A stretch of 64,000 bases of DNA from Lachnospiraceae bacterium (GTDB lineage: Bacteria > Bacillota > Clostridia > Lachnospirales > Lachnospiraceae). The stretch covers positions 21,341 to 85,340 of the forward strand of contig JAFSIA010000062.1 of assembly GCA_017440045.1 (NCBI GenBank). The letters are read 5' to 3'. Made by a program: the position numbers and the translations under genes. The notes below the pieces were generated by a model, which did not search any database, had not been told where the DNA came from, and saw only the letters and a list, made by a program, of their open reading frames with translations. Each line of letters starts with the position of its first letter. Within the stretch, counting starts at the first letter, position 1. Of the stretch, positions 10,911-18,207 are shown piece after piece.

Positions 10911-10935
10911 GCTTGGATTTATATAAAATCCAAGC
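10911..10935 (-). terminator. Intercistronic hairpin between pstS and pstC (attenuator or mRNA-stabilising)
   Basis: GCTTGGATTT and AAATCCAAGC form a perfect 10-bp stem with a 5-base loop, 24 bases after the pstS stop. On the minus strand no proper T-run follows, so partial termination or 3-prime-end protection of pstS mRNA is more likely than a full stop. Confidence 0.55.
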
Positions 10936-10959
10936 CATACACCTATTACTTTATTCTGA

Positions 10960-11829
10960 TTAGTCCTCAAGAGACCACTTTGTAATTTCACCTTTATAAA
11001 TGCCCTTAATCTGCTCACTTGTAAGAGTCTCGCCAAGTTCATTATTCTCATTAACAATCACCGCTATACCATCAATTGCAATCTGTGCAGATGTAAGACC
11101 CTTAGCAATCTCAGAATCCTTAACCGCTCTTGATGCCATACCTATATCAGATACACCTTCAATTGCGTTTGTCATACCTGCTGATGAGCCACCTTCTGAA
11201 ACCTGAACATCTACATTAGGATTTAACCCCTCATATTCTTCCGCAAGAACTTTCATAACTGGTGCCACTGATGTAGAACCCGAAATCTTAACTGTTCCAC
11301 TTAAGTTTGATGACACATAATCATCTGTCACATCTATTGCAATATAACCTTCCGCTGTTACAACAGCCTGTCCCTGTGTGCTTAAAACATACTTCATAAA
11401 GTCTGCTGCAACCTGACTTAACGAATCTTCCTTATATGCAACATTAAACGGTCTTGAAACTTTATATGTTCCATTCTTTACATTCTCCGCTGTTGCCTCT
11501 ACACCATCAACCTTTACAGCCTTTATATCATCATTTAGCGAACCAAGTGAAATGTAACCAATTGCTGCAGGATTATCCTTTACTGTCGTAATCACAACTG
11601 ATGTACTTGAATTCTGTTCTGCTGTAGCTACTGTGATATCATTTCCATCTGCATCTGTAATCTCAAAAAGCTCTACAAATGCATCTCTCGTACCAGAACC
11701 TTCTTCTCTTGATATTACTGTTATCTCTGTATCCTTTGTAATGCCTTCATCGCTGCTTCCACAACCTGTTATCATAGTCATTCCCATTACTGCCACCATA
11801 AAAAGTGCTGTTAATTTCTTTAATTTCAT
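10960..11829 (-). CDS. pstS: Phosphate-binding lipoprotein of the Pst transporter
   Basis: PstS is the extracytoplasmic phosphate receptor of the ABC transporter. I place the start at the ATG at 11829 because GGAGGAAG lies just upstream and a lipoprotein signal follows directly: MKLKKLTALF, a hydrophobic stretch, and the lipobox MITGC. A longer reading frame exists upstream but has no ribosome site. The mature protein has the PBP-like phosphate-binding segments SGSTSVAPVM, EGGSSAGMTNA and SREEGSGTRDAFVE. It is about 289 residues and the first gene of the pst operon, typical of highly phosphate-repressed expression. Confidence 0.95.
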   Translation of the reverse strand: MKLKKLTALFMVAVMGMTMITGCGSSDEGITKDTEITVISREEGSGTRDAFVELFEITDADGNDITVATAEQNSSTSVVITTVKDNPAAIGYISLGSLNDDIKAVKVDGVEATAENVKNGTYKVSRPFNVAYKEDSLSQVAADFMKYVLSTQGQAVVTAEGYIAIDVTDDYVSSNLSGTVKISGSTSVAPVMKVLAEEYEGLNPNVDVQVSEGGSSAGMTNAIEGVSDIGMASRAVKDSEIAKGLTSAQIAIDGIAVIVNENNELGETLTSEQIKGIYKGEITKWSLED

Positions 11830-11923
11830 ATTTCTTCCTCCATTTTGCCCTGTCCCATTTAAGGGCAATAAATACTTTTTCCTTTTTTCTTTTTCTGTCG
11901 ACACATTTAGAATAAATTTTCAA

Positions 11924-11952
11924 TGTTAAGCCCACAAGCGCGTTTTTGTTAA
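11924..11952 (-). promoter_or_regulatory. Possible Pho box (two TTAACA repeats) upstream of pstS
   Basis: On the minus strand TTAACA occurs twice, starting 23 bases apart, about 95 to 125 bases upstream of the pstS start. TTAACA-like direct repeats are the PhoP site in Bacillus, but there they usually come at 11-base intervals, and the intermediate copy is not clear here. A TTGTGG-17-TATTCT promoter overlaps the site. Confidence 0.35.
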
Positions 11953-11963
11953 TTGTATGTTAA

Positions 11964-12012
11964 AAAGAATGGTGCAAAACCTAATTTACTTTTAGGTCTC
12001 ACACCATTCTTT
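11964..12012 (-). terminator. Rho-independent terminator after the phosphoglycerol transferase gene
   Basis: AAAGAATGGTG and CACCATTCTTT form an 11-bp perfect stem whose loop holds a second small stem. On the minus strand it ends in a short T-run. It lies between the sulfatase-family gene and the pst operon. Confidence 0.8.
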
Positions 12013-12046
12013 ACATTATTTTAATATTAATTTTTATTGCTATTTG

Positions 12047-13753
12047 TTATTTCGTTCCAAGAATATCTTCATTGTATAATATTGAATTCTTTGAAATCTC
12101 TTCCATAAAATATTCTTTTCCTACCTCTTCCATAACTGTCTTTTTGTCAGAATACAGATTTGTTCCTAAACCAAGTCGTTCTCCTTCTATCTTGAATCCT
12201 AAACTTGCAAGAATTGTAGGATACATATCCATAGTTGTAAACAGTCTGTTTTCAGCATTTGTAGGCTCTAAATCTGAATTTATAATCACGTGGTATGTCG
12301 ATCTATCATACCCCTTAGGAACAAACTCGTTTTTAACTATAGGCGCCATACTCAAATGATCTCCACCTACTACAATAACTGTATCCTCGTAGAAATCCTG
12401 TGTCTTACACCACTCTACAAACTCATAGATTAAAGCATCCTGACAATTGATTACATTCTTATACTTCTCCGAATATTTAGTTCCACATCTCTCACATGTA
12501 TAACCACTTGTAGTGTGCAAATCTATAGTATTTATCAAAAGATTAAACGGCTTCCCTGTCGCCTCAAGCTTATCTATCTCAGTCTTAGCGTACTGCAAAA
12601 GCTTGTCGTCCTCAAAACCCCAGAATCTAAAATAATCCTGGTCGATATAATCATATTCTACCGCTGTACTATAATCGAATATCTCATAGTTTCCATGCTG
12701 TTCAAAATATGTATCAACTCCGGCAAAGTGCTTATACGAACCGAGCATAACCTCATTTACATATCCCTGTTTTTCAAGAAGCTCTCCAAGAGATGTAAGC
12801 CCAGGTAAAAATTTCGCATAGCCTTCGTATCCATTCTGTCCCATAGGTGTCATCATCGGAACTCCCGAAAGCTGAGCTACCATAGCTGCAATAGTCCAGC
12901 CAGTACCCTCAACCTCTATAGCGCCTGCTAAATTTTCCTTTGTAGAAAAATGTGTATTCTCATTTGCCATATTAGTCAGGTTTGGAATCAGATTTTCATT
13001 CATGCATCCGCCACTTGCCACATCAGCAAAGCTGGCTTCCAACGATTCACATAAGATAAATATAAGATTCTTCTTTTTACCATTTTCTGGTGCTGTTATC
13101 TTTGCTTCAGCAGCATCTACATAGTAATCTTCAAATATAGTAGATGAATCAAATCTATCAGCCAACCACTCATCAATGTGAAATCCAAATATGTCCACAA
13201 CAATTACAATAACTAACGCAAGAGATGAAATCGATAAGAAATATCTTGTAAAAAGTCGTCTTACTATGCATACACCTTCAATGACGGCCTTTACAATTTT
13301 GTTAAACAAATTCTCCTTCTTTACAGAAGCTTTTTCCTTCTCAACAACAACATCATCATCTACAGCCACTGCGTTAACCGTCTCAACGTTAACCGTCTCA
13401 ACATCAACCGTCTCAACATTCTGCTTCTTTTCCTTTAATTTCTTTTTCCATGCATAATAACCATCCATTATGTCCGGAAGGAATATGACAAGCAGATATG
13501 CAACCATCACTGTAACATACGGCATTACACCTTCAAAATAGCTAGCAACAATATCATTGTCCGCTCCCTTTAATGGTACCATTAAATGGAACAAAACCTG
13601 TGCAAACGGAATATCTCCAAAAACATCCTGAGACCAATATAGCAGATACCCTAACATTACTGCCAAAACAGCAAATATTACTCCCAAAATGCTCTTCCAT
13701 ATTTTTATAGGTTTTTTAGCCTTTTTTATTTTCTTAACTTCCTGTGTCGCCAT
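12047..13753 (-). CDS. LTA synthase / OpgB-like phosphoglycerol transferase (sulfatase fold)
   Basis: The product is a membrane enzyme with about three N-terminal helices (about 19-41, 62-90 and 170-195) and a large extracellular sulfatase-fold domain. The catalytic region reads LIFILCESLEASFAD, then the nucleophile context GTGWTIAAMVAQLSGVP. That closely follows E. coli phosphoglycerol transferase OpgB and differs somewhat from classic LtaS. GDHLSM near the end is the metal-binding motif. It probably moves glycerol-phosphate onto a lipid or glycan. ATG at 13753 is chosen because AAGGGG precedes it; an in-frame GTG lies five codons upstream. The linker after helix 2 contains a VETVN tandem repeat. 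Confidence 0.85.
   Translation of the reverse strand: MATQEVKKIKKAKKPIKIWKSILGVIFAVLAVMLGYLLYWSQDVFGDIPFAQVLFHLMVPLKGADNDIVASYFEGVMPYVTVMVAYLLVIFLPDIMDGYYAWKKKLKEKKQNVETVDVETVNVETVNAVAVDDDVVVEKEKASVKKENLFNKIVKAVIEGVCIVRRLFTRYFLSISSLALVIVIVVDIFGFHIDEWLADRFDSSTIFEDYYVDAAEAKITAPENGKKKNLIFILCESLEASFADVASGGCMNENLIPNLTNMANENTHFSTKENLAGAIEVEGTGWTIAAMVAQLSGVPMMTPMGQNGYEGYAKFLPGLTSLGELLEKQGYVNEVMLGSYKHFAGVDTYFEQHGNYEIFDYSTAVEYDYIDQDYFRFWGFEDDKLLQYAKTEIDKLEATGKPFNLLINTIDLHTTSGYTCERCGTKYSEKYKNVINCQDALIYEFVEWCKTQDFYEDTVIVVGGDHLSMAPIVKNEFVPKGYDRSTYHVIINSDLEPTNAENRLFTTMDMYPTILASLGFKIEGERLGLGTNLYSDKKTVMEEVGKEYFMEEISKNSILYNEDILGTK
13373..13417 (-). repeat. Three 15-bp tandem repeats inside the phosphoglycerol transferase gene
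   Basis: Two identical units GTTAACCGTCTCAAC and a third with ATC in place of GTT follow each other without gap. They encode repeated V-E-T-V-N/D units in the cytoplasmic linker between membrane helices. The unit is a multiple of three, so copy-number change would keep the reading frame. Confidence 0.85.
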
Positions 13754-13858
13754 CTTTTTCCCCTTCACGATTTACGTCGAGTTTTCCTTTGTTTTACATA
13801 CCTTTCTAGTTTAACACAGCCTACATTTTAGTCAAGGCTTTATTTTTTTATTATGCAC

Positions 13859-13886
13859 TTGACATTATGGTGTAGCATATTATAAT
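13859..13886 (+). promoter_or_regulatory. Sigma-A promoter for the FMN riboswitch and ribU
   Basis: TTGACA and TATAAT, both perfect consensus, are 16 bases apart. Transcription would start near 13893, a few bases before the riboswitch. Confidence 0.8.
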
Positions 13887-13904
13887 TAAGTAGGCAATTT
13901 AATA

Positions 13905-14017
13905 TATGCCTTCAGGGCAGGGTGAAATTCCCGATCGGCGGTAAAGTCCGCGAGCGCAAAGCGCAGATTTGGTGTAATTCCAAGACCGACAGTATAGTCT
14001 GGATGAAAGAAGGGAGG
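13905..14017 (+). promoter_or_regulatory. FMN riboswitch (RFN element)
   Basis: The conserved RFN core is present: CAGGGCAGGGTGAAATTCCC, then GATCGGCGGTAAAGTCCGCGAGC, then GGTGTAATTCCAAGACCGACAG and AGTCTGGATGAAAGAAGG segments in the correct order. The closing helix P1 pairs CCTTC at 13909-13913 with GAAGG at 14009-14013. That 3-prime strand overlaps the ribosome site GGGAGG (14012-14017) of ribU and no terminator hairpin follows, so FMN binding most likely blocks translation directly. Confidence 0.95.
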
Positions 14018-14024
14018 TTCTATT

Positions 14025-14567
14025 ATGAACAACAAAGCTAAAAAAATAGCTGTTATCGGAATGCTTTGTGCCATAGCATTCTTAATCACAGTGGTATGTC
14101 GTATACCAGTCGTTTTATTCTTAAAATATGAGGCAAAGGACGTTATAATCGCCTTAGGCGGATTTATATTCGGACCACTTACATCCCTCATAGTATCCGT
14201 TATTGTTTCCATTATTGAAATGCTTGCAATAAGTACTACAGGTTACATAGGCTGCATTATGAACATTGTTTCAACCTGCGGTTTTGCTTGTACTGCTGCA
14301 ATTATCTACAAAAAAAAGCACACAAAGACAGGTGCCATAATTGGTTTACTTAGCGGAATTATTGTAGCAACTGTACTTATGCTTTTATGGAATTATTTCT
14401 TAACTCCTATATATATGGGTTATCCAAGAGAAGCTGTTGCTAAAATGCTCATACCAACATTCCTTCCATTTAACTTATTCAAAAACGGATTGAATGCATT
14501 AATTACATTTATTATTTATAAGCCCGTTGTAACAGGCCTTAGAAAAGCAAAATTATTAGATAAATAG
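14025..14567 (+). CDS. ribU: Riboflavin ECF transporter S component
   Basis: RibU is the membrane protein that binds riboflavin and works with the shared ECF energy module, whose genes are not in this window. The 180-residue product has about five or six hydrophobic helices and the family segments near the N-terminus (KIAVIGMLCAIAFLITV) and KYEAKDVIIALGGFIFGP. The FMN riboswitch directly upstream fixes the substrate as riboflavin with high likelihood. The ATG is 7 bases after GGGAGG. Confidence 0.93.
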   Translation: MNNKAKKIAVIGMLCAIAFLITVVCRIPVVLFLKYEAKDVIIALGGFIFGPLTSLIVSVIVSIIEMLAISTTGYIGCIMNIVSTCGFACTAAIIYKKKHTKTGAIIGLLSGIIVATVLMLLWNYFLTPIYMGYPREAVAKMLIPTFLPFNLFKNGLNALITFIIYKPVVTGLRKAKLLDK

Positions 14568-14610
14568 GCATAATTAAATATAATAATTACAATAAATTAA
14601 ATTGCTAAAA

Positions 14611-14637
14611 AATCCAGGTAACTAAATTACCTGGATT
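14611..14637. terminator. Bidirectional terminator between ribU and the feo operon
   Basis: AATCCAGGTAA and TTACCTGGATT form an 11-bp stem with a 5-base loop. T-rich sequence follows on the plus strand and a six-T run on the minus strand, so it can end both ribU and the convergent feo transcript. Confidence 0.85.
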
Positions 14638-14692
14638 TTCTTATACTTATTTAACCGGCACAATCACACAAGCGAACATTGACATTTTTGGG

Positions 14693-14827
14693 CTACCTAC
14701 AATGTCCACAGCTCTGACAATTGCCACCACACTGTGATGACTTGCCACTTTTCTTATCCTTAATCATACTGTATATAATTAATCCTACGACTACAGCTAA
14801 ACCTGCCATAACTATGTAAGTTCCCAT
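14693..14827 (-). CDS. FeoB-associated Cys-rich membrane protein (44 aa)
   Basis: This small gene reads MGTYIVMAGLAVVVGLIIYS at the start, then a short basic stretch and a cysteine cluster CGGNCQSCGHC before the TAG stop. One membrane helix followed by a C-terminal Cys motif is the pattern of the small FeoB-associated proteins found after feoB in Firmicutes. GGAGGTG precedes the ATG. It starts 26 bases after the feoB stop on the same strand. The role is unknown; handling of ferrous iron at the cytoplasmic mouth of FeoB is a common guess, not shown here. Confidence 0.85.
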   Translation of the reverse strand: MGTYIVMAGLAVVVGLIIYSMIKDKKSGKSSQCGGNCQSCGHCR

Positions 14828-14853
14828 AGGGCACCTCCGATTATTTAAGTTAA

Positions 14854-17019
14854 TTACTTTATTCCTGCTGTCTTAACATCTAATGATGTAGCTCTCTTTG
14901 CCGGTCTAAAAAGCATAAACAAGAATCCAACTGCAACAATGATTGCAACCACTGTAGCTACGCTAAATGTTCCCTGCACAAGCAAACCTATCTGATATAC
15001 ACATAATGAAACAAGATAAGCAAATCCTGTCATATAACCAATCGCAAACCATGTCCACTTAGCATTATTCATCTCTCTCTTTATAGCACCCATAGCTGCA
15101 AAACATGGAGCGCAGAGCAAGTTGAATATCATAAATGAATAAGCTGCAAGCTTGCTTCCATTAAAGAACTCGGCGCCGATAACCTCAAGACCCTTGCCGC
15201 CTTCTTCTACTAATGTAAATGCTAAATCAGCATCTCCCATAGAAGATAATGAACCAAATACACCAACTACCTCTTCCTTAGCCACTAAACCAAGAACTGT
15301 AGCCACTGCCGCCTGCCAGTTACCAAAACCTAATGGTTTGAAGATTACTGCTATAGCAGAACCGATTACATTCAAAATGGAATCCTCATCGCCATCTCCA
15401 ATATAATGGAAACCGCCCTCAAATGTAAGGCTGTTAAGAATCCAAATTACAATACTTGCCAACAGGATAACCGAACCTGCACGCTTGATGAAACTCCATC
15501 CACGCTCCCAAGTAGCTCTTAAAACGTTGCCCACTGTTGGAAGATGATATGCAGGAAGCTCCATAACGAAAGGAGCCGGGTCACCAGCAAACCATTTTGT
15601 CTTTTTGAGAATAATACCACTTATGATAACAGCTGCAACACCGATAAAGTATGCCGATGTAGCAACCCAGTCACTACCACCGAATAATGCGCCGGCAATT
15701 AAGCCCACGATAGGCATCTTCGCACCACATGGAATGAATCCTGCTGTCATGATTGTCATCTTACGATCACGATCCTGCTCGATTGTACGGCTTGCCATAA
15801 TACCTGGTACACCACATCCTGTTGAAACCAACATAGGGATGAAACTCTTTCCAGAAAGACCAAACTTACGGAAAATTCTGTCCATAATAAACGCAACACG
15901 GGCCATATAACCGCACTCCTCTAACATTGCAAGCAAGAGGAATAATATGAGCATCTGTGGAACAAATCCAAGAACAGCACCTACACCGCCAACAATACCA
16001 TCTGCGATAAGACTTACCAACCAGTCTACACATCCAATAGATTCCAGTGCAGATGTAACACCAGGAACAACCCACTCGCCAAATAAAGTATCATTCATAA
16101 ATCCTACAGTCCAATCTCCGATTGTACCAATAGAAATCTTATATACAAAGAACATTACAAGGACGAAAATTGGTAATGCAAGAATTCTGTTTGTAATAAT
16201 TTTATCAATCTTGTCTGATGTTGTAAGCTTTTCCTTTTTAGCAGCCTTTGTACAACACTGACCAATGATTGAAGATATGTACTCGTATCTCTCATTTGTG
16301 ATAATACTGTCTGCATCATCATCAAATTTTTCTTCAAGAGCTTTTATCTCAGCTGAAACGTCAGGAACATTCTTCATCTGAGACGCAATCTTATCATCAC
16401 TTTCAAGAAGCTTAATAGCGAAGAATCTCTTCTGCTCCTCTGCTACATCTGCACCAAGCTTTGTCTCTACAGCACTAATTATTTCCTCTGCCTCTGATGC
16501 AAAACTATGTACAGGAAGCTGTGCCTGCTTTCTATTAGCAAGAGCCACTGCCTTTTCAATAAGCTTATCAACACCCTTATTCTTAAGGGCTGAAATCTCA
16601 ACAACTTCACATCCAAGCTTTTCTGAAAGCTTATCTAAATAAATCTTATCACCATTCTTTTCTACAAGGTCCATCATATTTATAGCCATGATTACAGGAA
16701 TTCCAAGCTCCATAATCTGTGTAGAAAGGTATAAGTTTCTTTCAATATTAGTACCATCTACGATATTAATAATCGCATCAGGCTTTTCATTTATGAGGTA
16801 ATTTCTGGCAACTACCTCCTCAAGTGTATATGGTGACAACGAGTAAATACCAGGTAAATCTGTGATAACAACATCTTTGTTACCCTTGAGTTTACCCTCT
16901 TTTTTCTCCACTGTAACACCTGGCCAGTTTCCAACAAACTGAGCAGAACCCGTCAATGCGTTAAACAATGTAGTCTTACCACAGTTCGGATTACCTGCTA
17001 AAGCAATTTTTAATGACAT
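14854..17019 (-). CDS. feoB: Ferrous iron transporter FeoB
   Basis: FeoB is the GTPase-linked inner-membrane ferrous iron permease. The N-terminal G domain has G1 GNPNCGKTT near residue 9, the switch region GNWPGVTVEKKEG, and G3 DLPGIYSLSPYT. A helical GDI region follows, then the membrane domain of about eight or more helices with the Cys-containing segments GCGVPGIMASRT and IPCGAKMPIV. The length, 721 residues, is normal. It lies 91 bases downstream of feoA; that gap holds a DtxR-like operator. Confidence 0.97.
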   Translation of the reverse strand: MSLKIALAGNPNCGKTTLFNALTGSAQFVGNWPGVTVEKKEGKLKGNKDVVITDLPGIYSLSPYTLEEVVARNYLINEKPDAIINIVDGTNIERNLYLSTQIMELGIPVIMAINMMDLVEKNGDKIYLDKLSEKLGCEVVEISALKNKGVDKLIEKAVALANRKQAQLPVHSFASEAEEIISAVETKLGADVAEEQKRFFAIKLLESDDKIASQMKNVPDVSAEIKALEEKFDDDADSIITNERYEYISSIIGQCCTKAAKKEKLTTSDKIDKIITNRILALPIFVLVMFFVYKISIGTIGDWTVGFMNDTLFGEWVVPGVTSALESIGCVDWLVSLIADGIVGGVGAVLGFVPQMLILFLLLAMLEECGYMARVAFIMDRIFRKFGLSGKSFIPMLVSTGCGVPGIMASRTIEQDRDRKMTIMTAGFIPCGAKMPIVGLIAGALFGGSDWVATSAYFIGVAAVIISGIILKKTKWFAGDPAPFVMELPAYHLPTVGNVLRATWERGWSFIKRAGSVILLASIVIWILNSLTFEGGFHYIGDGDEDSILNVIGSAIAVIFKPLGFGNWQAAVATVLGLVAKEEVVGVFGSLSSMGDADLAFTLVEEGGKGLEVIGAEFFNGSKLAAYSFMIFNLLCAPCFAAMGAIKREMNNAKWTWFAIGYMTGFAYLVSLCVYQIGLLVQGTFSVATVVAIIVAVGFLFMLFRPAKRATSLDVKTAGIK

Positions 17020-17079
17020 TTTCTTTTCCCTCTTTCCTATTTTTCGTCTCTTAGATATGTTTCGTCTAAACTACCAATG

Positions 17080-17095
17080 ATTAGTCATGCCTAAC
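17080..17095. promoter_or_regulatory. DtxR-type operator-like site between feoA and feoB
   Basis: ATTAG-TCATGC-CTAAC matches the TTAG-N6-CTAA pattern of the two sites in the feoA/dtxR intergenic region. It lies 60 to 76 bases upstream of the feoB start and may control an internal promoter. Confidence 0.55.
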
Positions 17096-17110
17096 CACTA
17101 TGTAAAAAAA

Positions 17111-17332
17111 TTAGTCGACTACTATCATCTCCGCATCGGCTTTTCTAAGTGACAATTCATAACCTCTAACAGTTATCTCTACAGGATCACCAAGAGGTGC
17201 TACTTTTCTAACGTATACTTCAACGCCTTTTGTGATACCCATATCCATAATTCTTCTCTTGACTGGTCCTTCACCTGTAAGCTTTACAACTTTTACAGTC
17301 TGACCGCAAGGTATCTCCTTTAATGTCTTCAT
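17111..17332 (-). CDS. feoA: FeoA-domain protein (second copy)
   Basis: FeoA proteins are small SH3-like partners of FeoB. This one is about 73 residues from the ATG at 17332, chosen because AAGGAGA lies 8 bases upstream; an in-frame start 12 codons earlier has no ribosome site. The sequence KVVKLTGEGPVKRRIMDMGI and the ending EITVRGYELSLRKADAEMI are typical of FeoA. It follows another FeoA gene by about 32 bases. Confidence 0.92.
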   Translation of the reverse strand: MKTLKEIPCGQTVKVVKLTGEGPVKRRIMDMGITKGVEVYVRKVAPLGDPVEITVRGYELSLRKADAEMIVVD

Positions 17333-17364
17333 AACATTATCTCCTTTTATGTTTATGCTTTTTT

Positions 17365-17574
17365 TCATACCATAATCTTATTTGCCATATCTTTACCTAT
17401 AGCAATACGGGAACCTTTGATATTTACTATCAAATTTCCATCAATTTTGGAAATAACAGTTACATCATCACCAGCAACAAAGCCAAGATTTTCAAGAAAT
17501 CTTTTTGTTTCTTCCTTACCGCCGACTTTTCTTATAATACCTGTTTCACCTGCATTAATCATTGATAGTGGCAT
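17365..17574 (-). CDS. feoA: FeoA-domain protein (first copy)
   Basis: This 69-residue SH3-like protein has the FeoA layout: INAGETGIIRKVGGKEETKR near the start, then FLENLGFVAGDDVTVISK and NLIVNIKGSRIAIGKDMA. The ATG at 17574 is preferred because GGAGGG lies 7 bases upstream; an upstream TTG is in frame. It is the first gene of the feo operon and lies under a DtxR-like operator. Two FeoA genes before FeoB is a common clostridial arrangement. Confidence 0.9.
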   Translation of the reverse strand: MPLSMINAGETGIIRKVGGKEETKRFLENLGFVAGDDVTVISKIDGNLIVNIKGSRIAIGKDMANKIMV

Positions 17575-17620
17575 ATCCAATCCCTCCTAAAATTATTGAT
17601 AAAAAAATACATCCTTCAAG

Positions 17621-17636
17621 GTTAGTATATTCTAAC
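17621..17636. promoter_or_regulatory. DtxR-type operator overlapping the feo -10 box
   Basis: GTTAG-TATATT-CTAAC is a palindrome with 5-bp arms and a 6-base spacer. It contains the feo -10 box TATACT (17624-17629 on the minus strand), so a bound repressor would block RNA polymerase. Confidence 0.75.
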
Positions 17637-17652
17637 TCCCATTAGTTGTCAA
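17624..17652 (-). promoter_or_regulatory. Sigma-A promoter of the feo operon
   Basis: On the minus strand TTGACA (17647-17652) and TATACT (17624-17629) are exactly 17 bases apart, about 50 bases upstream of the first feoA start. Confidence 0.8.
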
Positions 17653-17660
17653 TAATTTAT

Positions 17661-17676
17661 TTTAGTTTTTTCTAAT
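17661..17676. promoter_or_regulatory. Second DtxR-type operator in the feo/dtxR intergenic region
   Basis: TTTAG-TTTTTT-CTAAT repeats the TTAG-N6-CTAA pattern 40 bases from the first operator, about four helical turns. It lies upstream of the feo -35 and 14 bases from the dtxR -35, so it could serve both promoters. Confidence 0.55.
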
Positions 17677-17689
17677 TTTTTCCATTTCG

Positions 17690-17718
17690 TTGATTAATCT
17701 TCCATTAAATGTTATACT
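17690..17718 (+). promoter_or_regulatory. Putative promoter of the DtxR-family gene
   Basis: TTGATT (17690-17695) and TATACT (17713-17718) are 17 bases apart, about 38 bases before the start codon. Confidence 0.6.
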
Positions 17719-17756
17719 TGTGGAAATAAAAAAATTCGTGCACGAAGGGGTAACGT

Positions 17757-18128
17757 ATGGGAATTAATGAATCAGCAGAAAACTATCTTGAAACTATACT
17801 TATGCTAAGCAGACAAAAGCCTGTTGTTCGTTCTGTGGACATTGCTAATGAGCTGGGATTTAAGAAGTCTAGTGTAAGCGTTGCAATGAAGCATTTAAGG
17901 GAGAATGGTCACATCACTGTAACTGAAGAGGGCTACATCTACTTGACAGAAAGCGGAAAGGCCATCGCAGATATGGTTTATGAGCGACATGAAATTATCT
18001 CAAGCTGTCTTGAAATGCTGGGCGTTGATAAAGCTATTGCAGATGAGGATGCCTGCAAGGTAGAACATATAATAAGTAAAGAAAGCTTTGATGCCATAAA
18101 GAAATATTGGGAGAAGTGCAAGGCATAA
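17757..18128 (+). CDS. Short DtxR/MntR-family iron-dependent repressor
   Basis: The 123-residue regulator has an N-terminal winged helix-turn-helix (SVDIANELGFKKSSVSVAMKHLRENGHI) and the metal-binding dimerisation helices with YERHEIISSCLEMLGV and DACKVEHIIS. The SH3-like third domain of full DtxR is absent, as in many clostridial feo-linked members. It is divergent from feoA-feoA-feoB, and TTAG-N6-CTAA sites in the shared region make it the likely iron-sensing feo repressor. Iron versus manganese specificity cannot be read with certainty. GAAGGGG precedes the ATG. Confidence 0.9.
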   Translation: MGINESAENYLETILMLSRQKPVVRSVDIANELGFKKSSVSVAMKHLRENGHITVTEEGYIYLTESGKAIADMVYERHEIISSCLEMLGVDKAIADEDACKVEHIISKESFDAIKKYWEKCKA

Positions 18129-18162
18129 CAAATTGTAGTTGCAAAGCAACTTCAAATCATCA

Positions 18163-18199
18163 AAAAATAAGGAAGTTCATTTTGAACTTCCTTATTTTT
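18163..18199. terminator. Bidirectional terminator between the DtxR gene and the ZIP transporter
   Basis: A 17-bp perfect stem (AAAAATAAGGAAGTTCA with its complement) and a 3-base loop is flanked by A-run and T-run, fitting both convergent genes. Confidence 0.9.
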
Positions 18200-18207
18200 A
18201 TATTAAA

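Noticed and set aside
13886-14212. Minus-strand 108-residue ORF over the FMN riboswitch and ribU start
   Set aside because: It overlaps a clear riboswitch and ribU, with no supporting features.
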